Shown here one piece after another: positions 23,295-34,582 of a stretch of 64,000 bases of DNA. Position 1 is the first letter of the stretch. Every line of letters starts with the position of its first letter. Under the pieces are notes generated by a model. The model searched no databases. It saw only the letters and a list, made by a program, of their open reading frames with translations, and had not been told where the DNA came from. The stretch comes from Petaurus breviceps papuanus (lineage: Eukaryota; Chordata; Mammalia; Diprotodontia; Petauridae): the NCBI GenBank assembly GCA_028583685.1, contig JAMXIF010001253.1, positions 34,392,820-34,456,819 of the forward strand, read 5' to 3'. The translations under genes and the position numbers were made by a program.

Positions 23295-26140
23295 GCTATC
23301 ATGGGTTGTTTTTAAAATTTTTTTTTGGTCTTTATTAATGTGTTCATTTACTTTCAGTTTACAAGATTCAGTTCACAGTTCATTGAGTTTCAAATTTTCT
23401 TCCCCTTCCTCCACCCTCCGACCCCCACCATGGTAGCATACAATCAAGTAGAGATTCTTCAGATACTTTCACATTAGACATTAGTCAGGTTATAAAGAAA
23501 GACTGTATCAGATGGAATGAACAATGGGAAAGAGGAAACAAAACCAAACAAGAAAAAGAGAGTGGGTTATTTGCTTCAATCTGCATTCAAACTCTGTTCT
23601 TTCTAGTTCTTTCTCTGAATGTAGACATCTCTCTCCATAATGAGTCTTTAGAAATTGACTTATAGCCTTGCATTGCTGAGAAGAATCCAGTCTATCAGAG
23701 TTGGTTGTCACACATATGTTATGTCTGTAATTGTGTAGAAATTTCTCCTGGTTCTGCTCTTCTCACTCAGCATCAGTTTGTATAAGCCTCTCCAGGTAAA
23801 TATGAAGTCCTTCTGCTCCTCATTTCTTATGGCACAATAGTATACCATAACTTGTTTAGCCATTCCCCAGTTGATGGGCATCCCCTTAATTTCCAATTCA
23901 TTGCCACACAGAAAGAGCTGCTATAAATATTTTTGTACATATGGGTCTTCTCCCATTATATGATCTCTTTGGGATACAACCCTAAAAGTCATATTGCTGG
24001 GTCAAAGGATATGAAATCACTAATAGCCCTTCGCACATAGTTCCAGATTGCTCTCTAGAATGGTTGGATCAGTTCACAACTCCATCAGCAACTCATCAGT
24101 GTTCCAATTTTTCCACATCCTTTCCAGCATTTATCATTTTCCTGTTTTGTCATCTTAGCCAATCTGACTGGTGAGATGTGTTACCTCAGAGTTGTTTTGA
24201 TTTGCATTTCTCTAATCAATAGTGATTTAGAGCATTTTTTCATATGCTTATAGGTATCTTTAATTACTTCCTCTGAGAACTGCCTGTTCATATCCTTTGA
24301 CCATTTATCAATTGGGGAATGACTTGTATTCTTATACATTTGACACAATTCTCTGAATATTTTAGAAATGAGGGCTTTAGCAGAGACATTGGTTGTAAAA
24401 ATTATTTCCCAATTTTTCCATTTCCCTCTTAATCTTGGTTACATTGGCTTTGTTTGTACAGCTTTTCAATTTCATGTAGTCAACGTTATCCATTTTGCAT
24501 TTTATAATGCTCTCTAATTCTTGTTTGGTCATGTAGTCTTCTTCTCTCTGTAAATCTGACAGGTAAACTATTCCTTGCTTTACCAGATTGCTTACAGTAT
24601 CATTCTTTATCCCAAAATCGTGCACCCATTTAGACTTAATTTTGGTATATGGTGTTAGATAATGGTCTATGCCCAGTTTCTTCCATACTATATTCCAGTT
24701 TTCCCAGAAATTTTTGTCAAATACTGAGTTCTTATCCCAAAAACTGGGGTCTTTGGGTTTATCAAAGAGTAGATTATTATAGTCATTGACTGCTGAGTCT
24801 CATGTACCCAATCTATTCCATTGATCCATTCCTCTATTCCTCAGTCAGTACCAAGTAGTTTTGATGACTGCTGCTTTATAATACAGATTAAAATCTGGTA
24901 TAGATAAGCCACCTTCCCTAGCATTTCTTTTCATCAATTCCCTTGATCATCTGGACCTTTTGTTCTTCCAAGTGAATTTTGTTACTGTTTTTTTCTAGTT
25001 CTATAAAGTAATTTTTTGGTAAATTGATTGGTACGGCACTAAATATGTAATTTAATTTAGATCAAATTGTGATTTTATTATATTAGCTTGACCCAGCAAT
25101 GAGCAATTGATGTTTTTCCAATTACTTAGATTTTACTTTATTTGTAGGAAATGTGTTTTGTATTTGTGTTCATAGAGGTACTGGGTTTGTTTTGGCAGGT
25201 AGATTCCAAAACATTTTATACTGACTACAATAACTTTAAATAGGATTTCTCTTTCAATCTCTTGCTGTTGTATTTCATTAGAAGTATATAGGAATGCTGA
25301 GGACTTATGTGGGTTTATTTTATATCCTTCGACTTTGCCAAATTTATTTATTTATATTTATATTGTCAGTATATTGTATATATATATATGTATACAATAA
25401 ATATATTGCATATTTATATTGTAAATTTATACTGTCTCAAGTAGTTTTTTTACTTGATTCTTTAGAATTCTCTAAGTATATCATCATATCATCTGCAAAA
25501 AGATTGATAACTTGCTCTCTGCCTAATTTGATTCCTTTGATTTCTTTTTCTTCTCTAATTGCTACTGCTAACATTTCTAATACCAGATTGAATAAGAGGG
25601 GTGAGAGTGGACACTCTTGTTTCACCCCTGATCTTATTGGAAATACATTTAGCTTGTCCCCATTACATAAAATACTTGCTGATGGCTTTAAATAGATGCT
25701 ACCTATTATTTTAAGAAAGATTCTATTTATTCTTATACTTTCCAGTGTTTTTCATAGGAATGGATGTTGTATTTTGTCAAAAGCCTTTTTCTGCATTTAT
25801 TGAGATAATCATGTGGTTTCTGCTAGTTTCATTATTGATATGATCAATTATACTGATGGTTTTCCTAATATTAAAGCATCCTTGCATTCCTCGAATAAAT
25901 TCTACCTGATCAAAAGGTATTATTCTTGTGATGAGTTGCTGTAGTCTTTTTGCTAATATTTTATTTAAAATTTTTGAATCTATAATTCTTGAAGGAAATT
26001 GGTCCGTAATTTTCTTTCTTAGATTTATCTCTTCCTGATTTAGGTATCAGTACCATGTTTGTGTCATAAAAAATTTGGTAGGATTCCTTCTTCACTAATT
26101 TTCCCAAATAGCTTGTAGAGTATTGTAATCAATTGTTCTT

Positions 26141-26440
26141 TTTTTTTTTAAGCAATCAGGGTTAAGTAACTTGTTCAAGGTTACAAGGCTAGTTATTTCT
26201 GGGTGTGGTGCTAAGTATCTGAGCCCAGATTTGATCCCCAGGTCATCCCGACACTAGAGATGGTGCTCTTACTCACTGAGCTCTCTGGCCTCCCCTAAGC
26301 AATTGGGGTTAATTAACTTGCTCAAGGTTACACAGCCAGGTGTTTCTGGGTGTGTAATAAGTGTCTGAGCCCTGATTCGATCCACATGTCATCCCAAAAC
26401 TGGGCCGGTGCTCTTATTCGCTGTGCTACCTGGTCGCCCC
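26141..26440 (-). mobile_element. Dimeric tRNA-derived SINE with 14-bp target-site duplication
   Basis: Two head-to-tail SINE arms on the minus strand: left arm 26440-26296, right arm 26295-26141. Both sit between one perfect duplication, AATCAATTGTTCTT, at 26127-26140 and 26441-26454, with the single A tail (T run on plus) after the right arm only. The junction 'caattgctta' then 'gggg' is identical to that of the dimer at 34.58 kb. Box-B-like 'ggatcgaatc' is in the left arm and 'ggatcaaatc' in the right arm. Confidence 0.9.
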
Positions 26441-27452
26441 AATCAATTGTTCTTAAATGTTTGTTAGAATTTGCTAGTAAATCCATCTGGCCCTGGAGAT
26501 TTTTTCCTAAGGAGTTCACTGATGGCTTGTTCAATTTCTTTTTCTGAGATGGGGTTATTTAAGTCATTTACTTCCTCTTCAGTTAATCTGGGCAACTTAT
26601 ATATTTTTAAAAATATTTACCAATTTCCCTAAGATTGTCAAATTTATGTGCATACAATTTGGCAAAACAATTCCCAATAATGTTTTAATTTCCTCTTCAT
26701 TGGAGGTACATTCACCCTTTTCAGTTTTGATACTCATAATTTGTTTTTTTTTCTTCCTTTTTTTATCATATTGATTAAGAGTCTATCAATTTTATTGGTT
26801 TATTCATAAACCCAGCTATAGTTTTATTTATTAATACAATAATTTTCTTAATTTTTGCTTTGTTTTCATTATTTCTAATTTAGTATTTAATTGCAGATTT
26901 TCTATTTGTTCTTTTTCTAGCTTTTTCAATTGCATTCCTAATTCATTGACCTCCCTTTGTTCTAACTTATTCATGTATGCACTCAGCGATATAAAACTTC
27001 CCCTAAGAACTGCCTTTGCTGCATCCCACAAATTCTGGTATGTTGTCTCATTATTGTAATTCTCTTGAATGAAGTTACTGATTGTTTCTATAATTTCTTG
27101 TTTGACCCACTCATTCTGTAGGATTAAATTGTTTCATTTCCAATTAGTTTTTAGTCTATCTTTCCATGGCCCTTTATTGCATACGATTTTTATTGCATCA
27201 TGATCTGAGAATGATTCATTTAATATTTCTGCCTTTCTGCACTGAATTGTGAGTTTTTTATGTCCTAATACACAATTTTTGTGTATGTGCCATGTACTGC
27301 TGAGAAGGTATATTCATTTTTATCCCCTTTCAGTTTTCTCCTAAGATCTATCATACTTACCCACTCTAAAATTCTATTTACCTCCTTAACTTCTTTCTTG
27401 TTTACTTTGAAGTTGGATTTATCAGGTTCAGAGAGGGGGAGATTAAGGTCTC

Positions 27453-28614
27453 TGTGATAGGAATGGCAATTAAAGATTCCCCTGTATTGGCTTGGTTTTC
27501 AAATTGATTGTGTTAAAACCCAGAGCTTGTTAATCCCACCTGTGGGATGGACTTGTTGATGTGAAAAGACAGTCCTGAACTGGGAGGAGCTGGTGACTTA
27601 GATTTGGAGAGACAAGAGAGAGGCAGAAGAACTTTTTGGAAGCAGCACCTCGTGGAGGCAGAGAGAGACTGAGAGGATTGTTGAGTGCTGCTTTGAATCG
27701 CCCTGGACTTTTGAGACCTGCCCCCTGAGCTGCCAAGGACTGAGGAGACATGGCTGTTTTGCTGGTACTTTGTCTGTCTGTATTGATGTTGTTTTGCCAG
27801 ATTTGTCCACTGGTGAAAGACAGTCCTGTTGAAGAAGTCCTGGAACCTGGCTGTTGGCTAAGAGCTCCTGAGACTGTCCTGCAAACAGAGTGAATATTGT
27901 CCACTGGTGAAGGACAGTGCTGTTGTTGCAAGGGTCTGGGAACCTTTCTGTTGGTTCAGAAGCCCTGAAGAAGGATTTTCTTGTTGTATGTTTACAGAAA
28001 TCCTGGGAGAGGGTTTTGATAATGTTTTCAGGGGTTCTAGGACTGTTCTACAGACAGAGGATGAATTAATGAAGGGACTGGCAATGTATCTTGTGGCCTT
28101 GCTAAGCCTTGTCTCCCCAGGAACTAAGATTGCTGAGAACTTGCCTCGTGTCAAGATGAAGAAAAGACCTCCATTTGGGTATTAAGTGCTGTGCTTAAAC
28201 TTGATGTAACTCTGGGGTAGATTCAATTGTGATCCAGGGGTGGGGAACTTTTGACCTTTTTGTGTTCTATGGTTGAACAAGTGAATGTACTTTACTTATG
28301 TTTGGAAACTAATCTCCATTTGAGAGGAGGGGCTTTGTGGTGGACTAAATGAAGGTACAGCCTAGGGGTGGAGAAGTATTTAGAACAGGGACTTTGTAAT
28401 TGATTAAATGAATGTAATGTCCTGGGGTGGGGTAGTACTTGATTAAATCAGGTTGTACTTGGAGATTATTGAATCACACTTAGTAAATGCTGTATTTTGA
28501 ATGATGTCATGTTTTGACCTTCTCTGTTCTTGGTTTGTCACTGAATAAAATGGAGAGCACCTATGCTAGTATTTTGAACCTTGGGAAGTTGCCTTTCCTT
28601 GGTGTTACAGTACA
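27453..28614 (+). mobile_element. Solo LTR of an endogenous retrovirus
   Basis: A 1162-bp insertion in the L1 ORF2 begins TGTGATAGG and ends AGTACA (TG...CA termini). It is flanked by the 5-bp duplication GTCTC at 27448-27452 and 28615-28619. L1 sequence resumes directly across it. A poly(A) signal AATAAA at 28544-28549 near the right end sets the orientation as plus. A 5-bp duplication fits ERVL/ERV3-type or some ERVK-type elements. No internal retroviral genes are present, so this is a recombined solo LTR. It is younger than the L1 it sits in. Confidence 0.87.
27802..27985 (+). repeat. Degenerate tandem repeat inside the solo LTR
   Basis: Two units of about 95 bp start at about 27802 ('ttgtccactggtgaaagaca') and 27897 ('ttgtccactggtgaaggaca'), each followed by a 'cctgg/ctggg' and 'ctgttgg' stretch. 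A partial third match, 'gaaaagacagtcctg', lies near 27560. Confidence 0.65.
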
Positions 28615-29053
28615 GTCTCCCACTAGTATAGTTTTGCTATCTATTTCTTCCTCTAATTCCCTTACTTTCTCCTCTAGGAATTTGGATGCTACACCACTTG
28701 GTGCATATATGTTAAAGTAATGATATTGCTTCATTCTGGATGGTGCCTTTTATCAGGATATAGTTTCCTTCCTTATCTCTTTAAATTAGATCAATTTTTG
28801 CTTTTGCTTTATCTGAGATAAGGATTGCTACCCCTGCTTTTTTTTTTACTTTGGCTGAGGCATGATATATTTTGCTTCAGCCTTTTATATTTACCTTTTG
28901 TGTAATCCCCTGTTTCAGATGTGTTTCTTGTAAACCGAATATTGTAGGATTATGGTTTTTAATCCATTCTGCTGACTGCTTTTGTTTTATGGGAGAGTCC
29001 ATTCCATTCATGTTCACAGTTAAGATTACTATCTGTTTTTTTATTCCCTCCAT

Positions 29054-29665
29054 CCTACTCCCTCCCCTGTTTATGCTTATATTTTTCTCCCCTTCTCCCT
29101 TCCTCTCCTTATGAGTTTTCCTTTTGACCACCACCTCCCTCAGTATTCCCTTCTTATTATCCCCCTCCCTTTTCCTCCCCTTCCCCCTTACTTCTTCTCT
29201 TCCTTCTAACCCCTCCCCCTTTCTTAGCGCTTCTCCCCTCCTACTTCCTGTAGGATATAATAGATTTTTATACTTAGTCTAGCATATCATTTCTTCTTTG
29301 AACCAAGTTTGACAAGAACAGATCTCATGCAAAATTCCTCTCCCTCCCTTCTTTCTCTGTATCATGATATGTTTTGTGTCTCTTCTTGATAGAGTCCTAT
29401 ACTTAACTGGTTGTGTTATTCCCTCCTTGCACCAGAACCAATGAGGAAAAAACTCATGTAATTCTCATCTCTCTCCCTTCTTTACCTCTACTTTACTGTT
29501 TTTATGCCTATTTGTGTGGCATGATTTACCCTTTCCTGCTTCATTCTTTCCTCTTCTTACATTGCAGTCCATTTGTAGCCCTTAATAAGTTTTTTATCAT
29601 CATTTTGTGTAATTTATACCCATACCCTTTATTTGTCTATAAACAGTTTGCTTTTATTAAATAAC

Positions 29666-29708
<43 letters not shown>

Positions 29709-29789
29709 CTTGTTTATCTTCATATGTTTCTCTTGAATCTCGTAATTAGAGGTTGAATTTTCCATTGAGCTCTGGCTTTTTAATCAGGA
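29054..29789 (-). other. L1 inter-ORF spacer with purine-rich tract and (GT)n
   Basis: About 0.74 kb separates ORF1 from ORF2. On the minus strand it begins with 'gattcaagagaaacatatga' and 'gataaacaaggaaaac', passes a CA dinucleotide array (plus-strand GT at 29669-29704) and includes a strongly purine-rich block at 29050-29250. It resembles the sequence that follows ORF1 in the HAL1 copies ('gatacaagaagcaagagaag', 'taaacagggaaaag'). Confidence 0.7.
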
Positions 29790-30680
29790 AGATCTGGAAA
29801 CATGTTATATCATTCAATAACCATCTCCTTGCCTAGAAGTATATGTTCAGTCTTGCTGGGTAGGTGATCCTTGGTTGTAACCTGAGCTCTTTTGCCTTGT
29901 GATAAATTATATTCCAGTTCCTCCAAATCTTTCAGTGTAGAGGCTGCCAGATCCTGTGTGATCCTCTCTGTGTTTCCACAATATTTGAATTGTTTCTTCG
30001 TGGGTGCTTGTAGTATTTTCTCCATTACCTGGTAGTTCTGGAGTTTGGCTACAACATTTCTCAGACTTTTCAATTAGGGATCTCTTTCAGGAGGTGACTG
30101 GTGGATTCTCTTGATTTCTATTTTACTCTCTGGTTCTAGTATCTCATGACAATTTTCCTTGATGAGCTCTTGGAAGATCTTGTCCAGGCTCATTTTTTCA
30201 TCATGATTTTCTGGTAGGCCTATGATTCTCAGATTATCTCTCCTGGATCTGTTTTCCAGGTTAGTTATTTTTCCGTTGAGATATATTACGTCTTTTTTCT
30301 AATTTTTCATTCTTGATGTTTTGTTTGACTGATTCTTAGTTCCTCATAGAGTTATTTGCTTCAATTTGGTTGATTCTAGTTTTTAGTGAATTATTTTCCT
30401 AGTTTGGTTTTTAGAGCTCCTTCACCATGTCACACATTTTTCTTTTTAAGGAGCTGCTTTCTTCTTTGTAATGTTTTTCTAATTTTGCAATTTTGATGTT
30501 AAAAGACTTATTTATTTTATCTGCTATCTCTCTAATTTGGTTTTCAAAGTTCTTTTTGAGCTCATATAAGAATGTTTTCTCTGCTTGAGACCAGTTACCT
30601 GTTGAGGTTTCAGCTGTGGGTGTAGAGTCAATACTGTCTCCCTCTGAATTTGGTTCCTCCCTCTCAAAATAGTAGGACTA
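29790..30680 (-). pseudogene. L1 ORF1 remnant (RNA-binding chaperone)
   Basis: ORF1p coats L1 RNA as a trimer. The best-preserved frame (29810-30073, minus) reads KSLRNVVAKLQNYQVMEKIL, QFKYCGNTERITQDLAASTL and KTEHILLGKEMVIE, matching the C-terminal RNA-binding domain. Upstream, a Lys/Glu-rich coiled-coil-like portion covers about 30650-30300, followed by an RRM-like part meaning 'LENRSRRDNLRIIGLPEN' in broken frames near 30255-30195. Several frame breaks are present. Confidence 0.78.
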
Positions 30681-30689
30681 AAGAGTCTT

Positions 30690-31098
30690 TGTCTTTTCAG
30701 TCTACTTTCTACCCATTCTGAGGCAGGGCCCTAGGCATGCCCTTCCTCTAGGGTTCCCAAGCCTTTACAATTTAAAGTTTTGCCCTGGGGCAATAATTAC
30801 TATTTTATCAGGGTCAGCGGGGCGATTGGAGCAGCAGGTGTTCACTCTGCCATCCTAGTCCCAGAAGTCCAGATAGGGGGTTTAAAATTTCTAGGCTGTG
30901 GATTGGTAGTCCCAGGAGTAGCTGCTGCCTCTGGCAGGGGCCCTGCATTTGACTCTTACCCTACTCTATCCAGTCCCAGCCCTTCAGTGATAGGCCTGGC
31001 TGTGGCCATTGTGGTTAATGGGTCAGCTTGTCACCACATTGAGCAGGCCTCGCCCAGGCCTCTGCACTGCCTGGGGTCGTCTTCCTGGCCTCTGCCTT
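30690..31098 (-). promoter_or_regulatory. L1 5'UTR (probable internal promoter region)
   Basis: The L1 end adjacent to the 5' target-site duplication is clearly GC-richer than the rest of the window and contains several CpG sites (near 30822, 31050, 31077). L1 5'UTRs carry an internal RNA polymerase II promoter in known families. Here that role is inferred from position only. The 111-codon plus-strand frame at 30780-31115 is antisense to it and not a gene. Confidence 0.5.
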
Positions 31099-31111
31099 GC
31101 TATCATGAGTT

Positions 31112-31617
31112 TTGATGAACAAATTGAGTGCCAGTGAGCTTAAATAACTTTTATATGATTAAATAACAAATTAGGGACAGAGTAATGACTATAGTCTAGA
31201 TTGTTTGTTTATTATCATATTTTCTTTTCTCTCTTCATCACCCTGCTTCCTCAAGCTATCAAGTGATTGTTTTTCAAAAAATAAGCATGAGTATAACTGA
31301 TATGTTGTCAAATTATTCCTCACTGCCAAGAAAACGAAAGAAATGTATATATGTTTGGTCTTTCAATAAAATATTTTTTCATCTTAGTCTACAGAGCTAT
31401 ACTGAGTAATTCAGGTACTTGAGATAAATTCAGATCAGTTCAGAGACTTATGGGGGAAAGAAGCTTTAGGAGTCTCCAAGGCCAACAGGTACCACTTAAA
31501 AAAAAAAAGGTATTTGAATGATTTCTTTTGTTGTTATTTCACATAGATTTCCTGCTTATATCTTTTCCCTCACTCTCCCTTGTAATAAAGATTTTTTTAA
31601 AATGGAAAAGAACTTTC
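31112..31617. other. Unassigned sequence between L1 and HAL1
   Basis: AT-rich, with no recognised repeat and no open frame of note. Confidence 0.35.
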
Positions 31618-34147
31618 CACCTCCTCCAATTCATGTAAAAGGTGATTCTGAACAAACTTTGTAGCTACAGAACCCACAAAATGACACAGATAAGATAACC
31701 TCCCACTGAAGACAGTCTGGCAGACTGGCAGGAAGCAGCCAGTGCAGTGCTCTGGGAGTCGACCTCAGCCTTGCAGGAGCCCAAGGTCTTAGCTGCAGGG
31801 AAGCCACAGCCAGACAGTGGCTAGAGGGAAATCAGATCACCAGCAGCTGTGATGGCTTCCAGAATTATCAACCCATAGATGCTAAGGACAAAGTGAGAGG
31901 TCAGTACATTGTGGACTTTGGGATCCAGTAGTTTGGGAGTACGGTTGGTGTTTACCCCCAGGGTGAGAAGCCACTGAGGCACTGTAGCCATGAGGCTGCC
32001 ACCATATGGCAGCTTCATCTCCTGGCCAGCAGATTGTAGGGGAACCAAGTAACCATTCTGAGGGGTAATCCCTCTTGCTTTAACCTGCTTGGATCTGGAT
32101 TGTGGTCTTTGGTGGAGGTACTGGGGTGTGTGACCAGCTTGCCAGAGCATGGGGAGGCTTCAGAGAGGGCAACCAACTAATACCTTTGGCAGCTGAGAAA
32201 ACCCCAGGGATTGGGACGAAGCTCCCCTGTCTGGTAGCACAATCATACTGTGGCAAAATCCCCAAAGTCAAGTAATTGAGTGGCAACATGAGCAAACAAG
32301 GGAAGCAAAGCAAACAGAGCAATCCATCTTTACACTTCTATTTTTGGGGACAGAAAGGATAAAAGCATGGTACAGGAGGAAGACAGTGAAGTTAGAACTC
32401 CTGCACCAAAAGTGTCCAAGAAAAACACAAGCTGGTTACAGTCCATAGAGGACCTTAAGAAGATTTTGAAAACTAAAAAAGAGAAGTGGAGGAAAAATTG
32501 AGAAGAGAAATGAGAACGATGCAAGAAAATGATCAAATGAGAGGCAACAACCTGACTGAAGAAAATAACACCTTAAAAATTAGACTAACTCAAATGGGAA
32601 AGAGGCTCAAAAAGCCAATGAGGAAAAGAATACCTTAAAAATGCCAGATAGAAAAAGAATCTCAGAAGCTCACTGAAGAGAAACATTCCTTCTGAATTAG
32701 ATTGGAGCAAATGGAAGGTAGTGACTTTACGAGAAATCAAGATACTGTTAAACAGATCCAAACAAATGAAAAAATAGAGGACAATGTGAAATATCTCATT
32801 AGGAAAACCACTGACCTTGAAAATAGATCCAGGAGAGATAATTTAAAAATTATTTCACTACCAGAAATCCATGATCAAAAAAAGAACCTAGAAATCATCC
32901 TTCAAGAAATTCTCAAGGAAAATTTCCCTGATGTTTTAGAGCCAGAGGGAAAAATAGAGTCTGAAAGAATCCATTGATCACTTCCTGAAAAAGATCCCAA
33001 AAAGAAAACTCCTAGGAATATTATAGCCAGGTTCTGGAATTATCAGATCAAGGAGAAAATATTATAAGCAGTCCGGAAGAAACAATTTGAATATTGTGGA
33101 AACACAATCAGGATAACCCAGGATCTGGCAGCTTCTACACTGAGGGATTGAAAGGCTTGGAATATTATGTTCATGAGATCAAAGGAGCTGGGATTAAAAG
33201 CAAGAATCACCTACCCAGCAAAACTGAGCATCACGTTTCAGGGGAAAATATAGCCATTCATTGGAATAGATAACTTTCAAGCATTCTTGATAAAAAAAAA
33301 AATCAGAGTTGAATAGAAAAGTTGACATTCAGATACAAGAAGTAAGAGAAGCATGAGAAGGTAATCAGGGAAAAGAAATCATAAGGAAATTATCAAAGTT
33401 GCATTATTTACATCGCTACATGGAAAAACAATAATTGTAACTTATGAAACTTTTCTCAGTATAAGAACAGTTGAAGGGAATAGAAATGTGTGTGTATGTG
33501 TACATACATGCATAAGTGTGTCTATATAGGAGGGTATATAGGCATATGAATACATATGTAAATTTGTGTATATATGTGTACAGATATACAAAGATAGAGG
33601 TCACATGACCAATTTAATAGGAATGTATAATACTTAAAAGGTGAAATTAATAGGTGAGAGGAATATAATGAGAGGAGATGGGGAGAGACAGAATGGGATA
33701 AACTATCTCTATAGAAGAAGCAAGGGAAAATGGTTACAATGGAAGGGGAGAACAGGAAGGCAAAAGGGAATGGGACAACCTTATTCTCATTGAATTGGGC
33801 TTAGGGAGGGAATGACATACACACTAAATAGGGTATCTCACCCTGCAGGAGAGTAGGGGGGATGGGGATGAAAGGGGGTATGATGGAAGGGAGGGCAGGC
33901 TAGAGGGAAGGGAAGTTGGAAGCATCCACTTTCGAAAAGGGACAGCATCAAAGTAGAGAATAGAACAAGTGAGAGGTGGGATAGGAGGGAGGGAAATATA
34001 GTCAACCTTTTACAATATATCCATTATAGAAATATTTTGCATAACTACATATGTACAACCTATACTGAATTGCTTATCTTCCCAGTAAGGGTGAGTGACA
34101 TTGGAAGAAGGGAATGAATCTGGAATTCAAAGTTTTAAAATCAAATG

Positions 34148-34179
<32 letters not shown>

Positions 34180-34411
34180 CTATTATTAATATTATTTTAC
34201 ATGTAACTGGGAAATATGACATACAGGCACTAGAGCATAGAGTTTCACCATGTCCTACTGGAAAGTTGGAGAGGGTATGGGAGAAGATATGGGAGAAAGC
34301 AGATTGGAGAAGGGGATATCCAGTGGGATCGCTATTTTTGGGGTGGTAGATAGGGGAAAATGGGGAGAAAATTTGTAACTCAAAATCCTGCAGAAATGAA
34401 CGATGTAAACA
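31618..34411 (+). mobile_element. HAL1 element, copy B (nearly complete)
   Basis: Starts within the shared HAL1 leader ('attcatgtaaaaggtgattc'; about 60 bp of leader are missing compared with copy A). It runs through a roughly 0.7 kb 5'UTR, ORF1 (about 32370-33290), and a 3'UTR with a purine-rich block at 33640-33990, a (TA)n at 34150-34179 and the end 'gagaaaatttgtaactcaaa'. There is no ORF2. At about 2.8 kb it is the most complete HAL1 in the window and serves as the reference for the others. It is followed directly by two SINEs. Confidence 0.9.
32370..33290 (+). pseudogene. HAL1 ORF1 remnant, copy B
   Basis: The open piece 32702-32977 reads KIEDNVKYLIRKTTDLENRS, RRDNLKIISLPEIHDQ and LEIILQEILKENFPDVLEPE, the RRM-type domain of L1 ORF1p including the conserved DLENRSRR motif. 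Upstream Lys/Glu-rich sequence is the coiled coil; downstream the C-terminal domain continues in other frames to about 33290 ('agcattcttgataaaaaa'). Several frame breaks mean no full protein is encoded. It could have been mobilised in trans by L1 ORF2p, as is supposed for HAL1 in general. Confidence 0.78.
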
Positions 34412-34417
34412 AGAAGT

Positions 34418-34580
34418 TTGGGGTCGCTAGGTGGCGCAGTGAGTAGAGCACAGGCCCTGGAGTCAGGAGGACCTGAGTTCAAATTCGACTTCAGACACTT
34501 AACAATTACTAGCCATGTGACCTTGGGCAAGTCACTTACCCCAACTGCCCTCAAAAAAAACCAAAAACAAATAAATATTT
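34418..34580 (+). mobile_element. tRNA-derived marsupial SINE (monomer)
   Basis: 'ggggtcgctaggtggcgcag', 'cctggagtcaggaggacctg', 'agttcaaattcgacttcaga', 'gaccttgggcaagtcactta', then an A-rich tail. Well preserved, so relatively young. Lies immediately 3' of HAL1 copy B. Confidence 0.85.
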
Positions 34581-34582
34581 AA

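Larger units (their letters stand above)
23500..29053 (-). pseudogene. L1 ORF2 remnant (endonuclease-reverse transcriptase)
   Basis: ORF2p would nick target DNA and reverse-transcribe the L1 RNA. Visible parts, N- to C-terminal on the minus strand: the endonuclease start MEGIKKQIVILTVNMNGM with FGLQETHL (29053-28877); the linker region NELGMQLKKLEKEQIENL (27031-26831); the reverse transcriptase core with [15 protein letters not shown] and the catalytic box [12 protein letters not shown] (25625-25437); and C-terminal pieces at 24625-24377 and 23896-23508. The usual F/Y-A-D-D box is present. The LTR at 27453-28614 splits the endonuclease/linker part, and the dimeric SINE at 26141-26440 splits the region before the reverse transcriptase core. 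The rest is broken by stops and frame shifts. Confidence 0.86.
23308..31098 (-). mobile_element. Near full-length L1 (LINE-1), carrying a solo LTR and a dimeric SINE
   Basis: On the minus strand the order is 5'UTR (about 31098-30690), ORF1 (about 30680-29790), inter-ORF spacer, ORF2 (about 29053-23500) and 3'UTR. It is flanked by the direct repeat GCTATCATG(G/A)GTT at 23295-23307 and 31099-31111: 13 bp with one mismatch. Of the 7.8 kb, about 1.17 kb is a later LTR and about 0.31 kb a later SINE with their duplications, leaving about 6.3 kb of L1. Both ORFs carry several stops and frame breaks, so it is not coding. One mismatch in the duplication plus two later insertions suggest moderate age. 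Confidence 0.93.

Noticed and set aside
25294-25695. 133-codon plus-strand frame
   Set aside because: It is antisense to the reverse transcriptase region of the minus-strand L1, whose FADD box lies in the same interval.
27802-27985. CRISPR-like or satellite array
   Set aside because: Only two or three degenerate units without regular spacers, contained in an LTR; the genome is a vertebrate one.
27907-28185. 92-codon frame with protein-like composition
   Set aside because: Lies wholly inside the solo LTR, which is non-coding; there is no retroviral gene around it.
30780-31115. 111-codon plus-strand frame in GC-richer DNA
   Set aside because: Antisense of the L1 5'UTR, and it crosses the target-site duplication.
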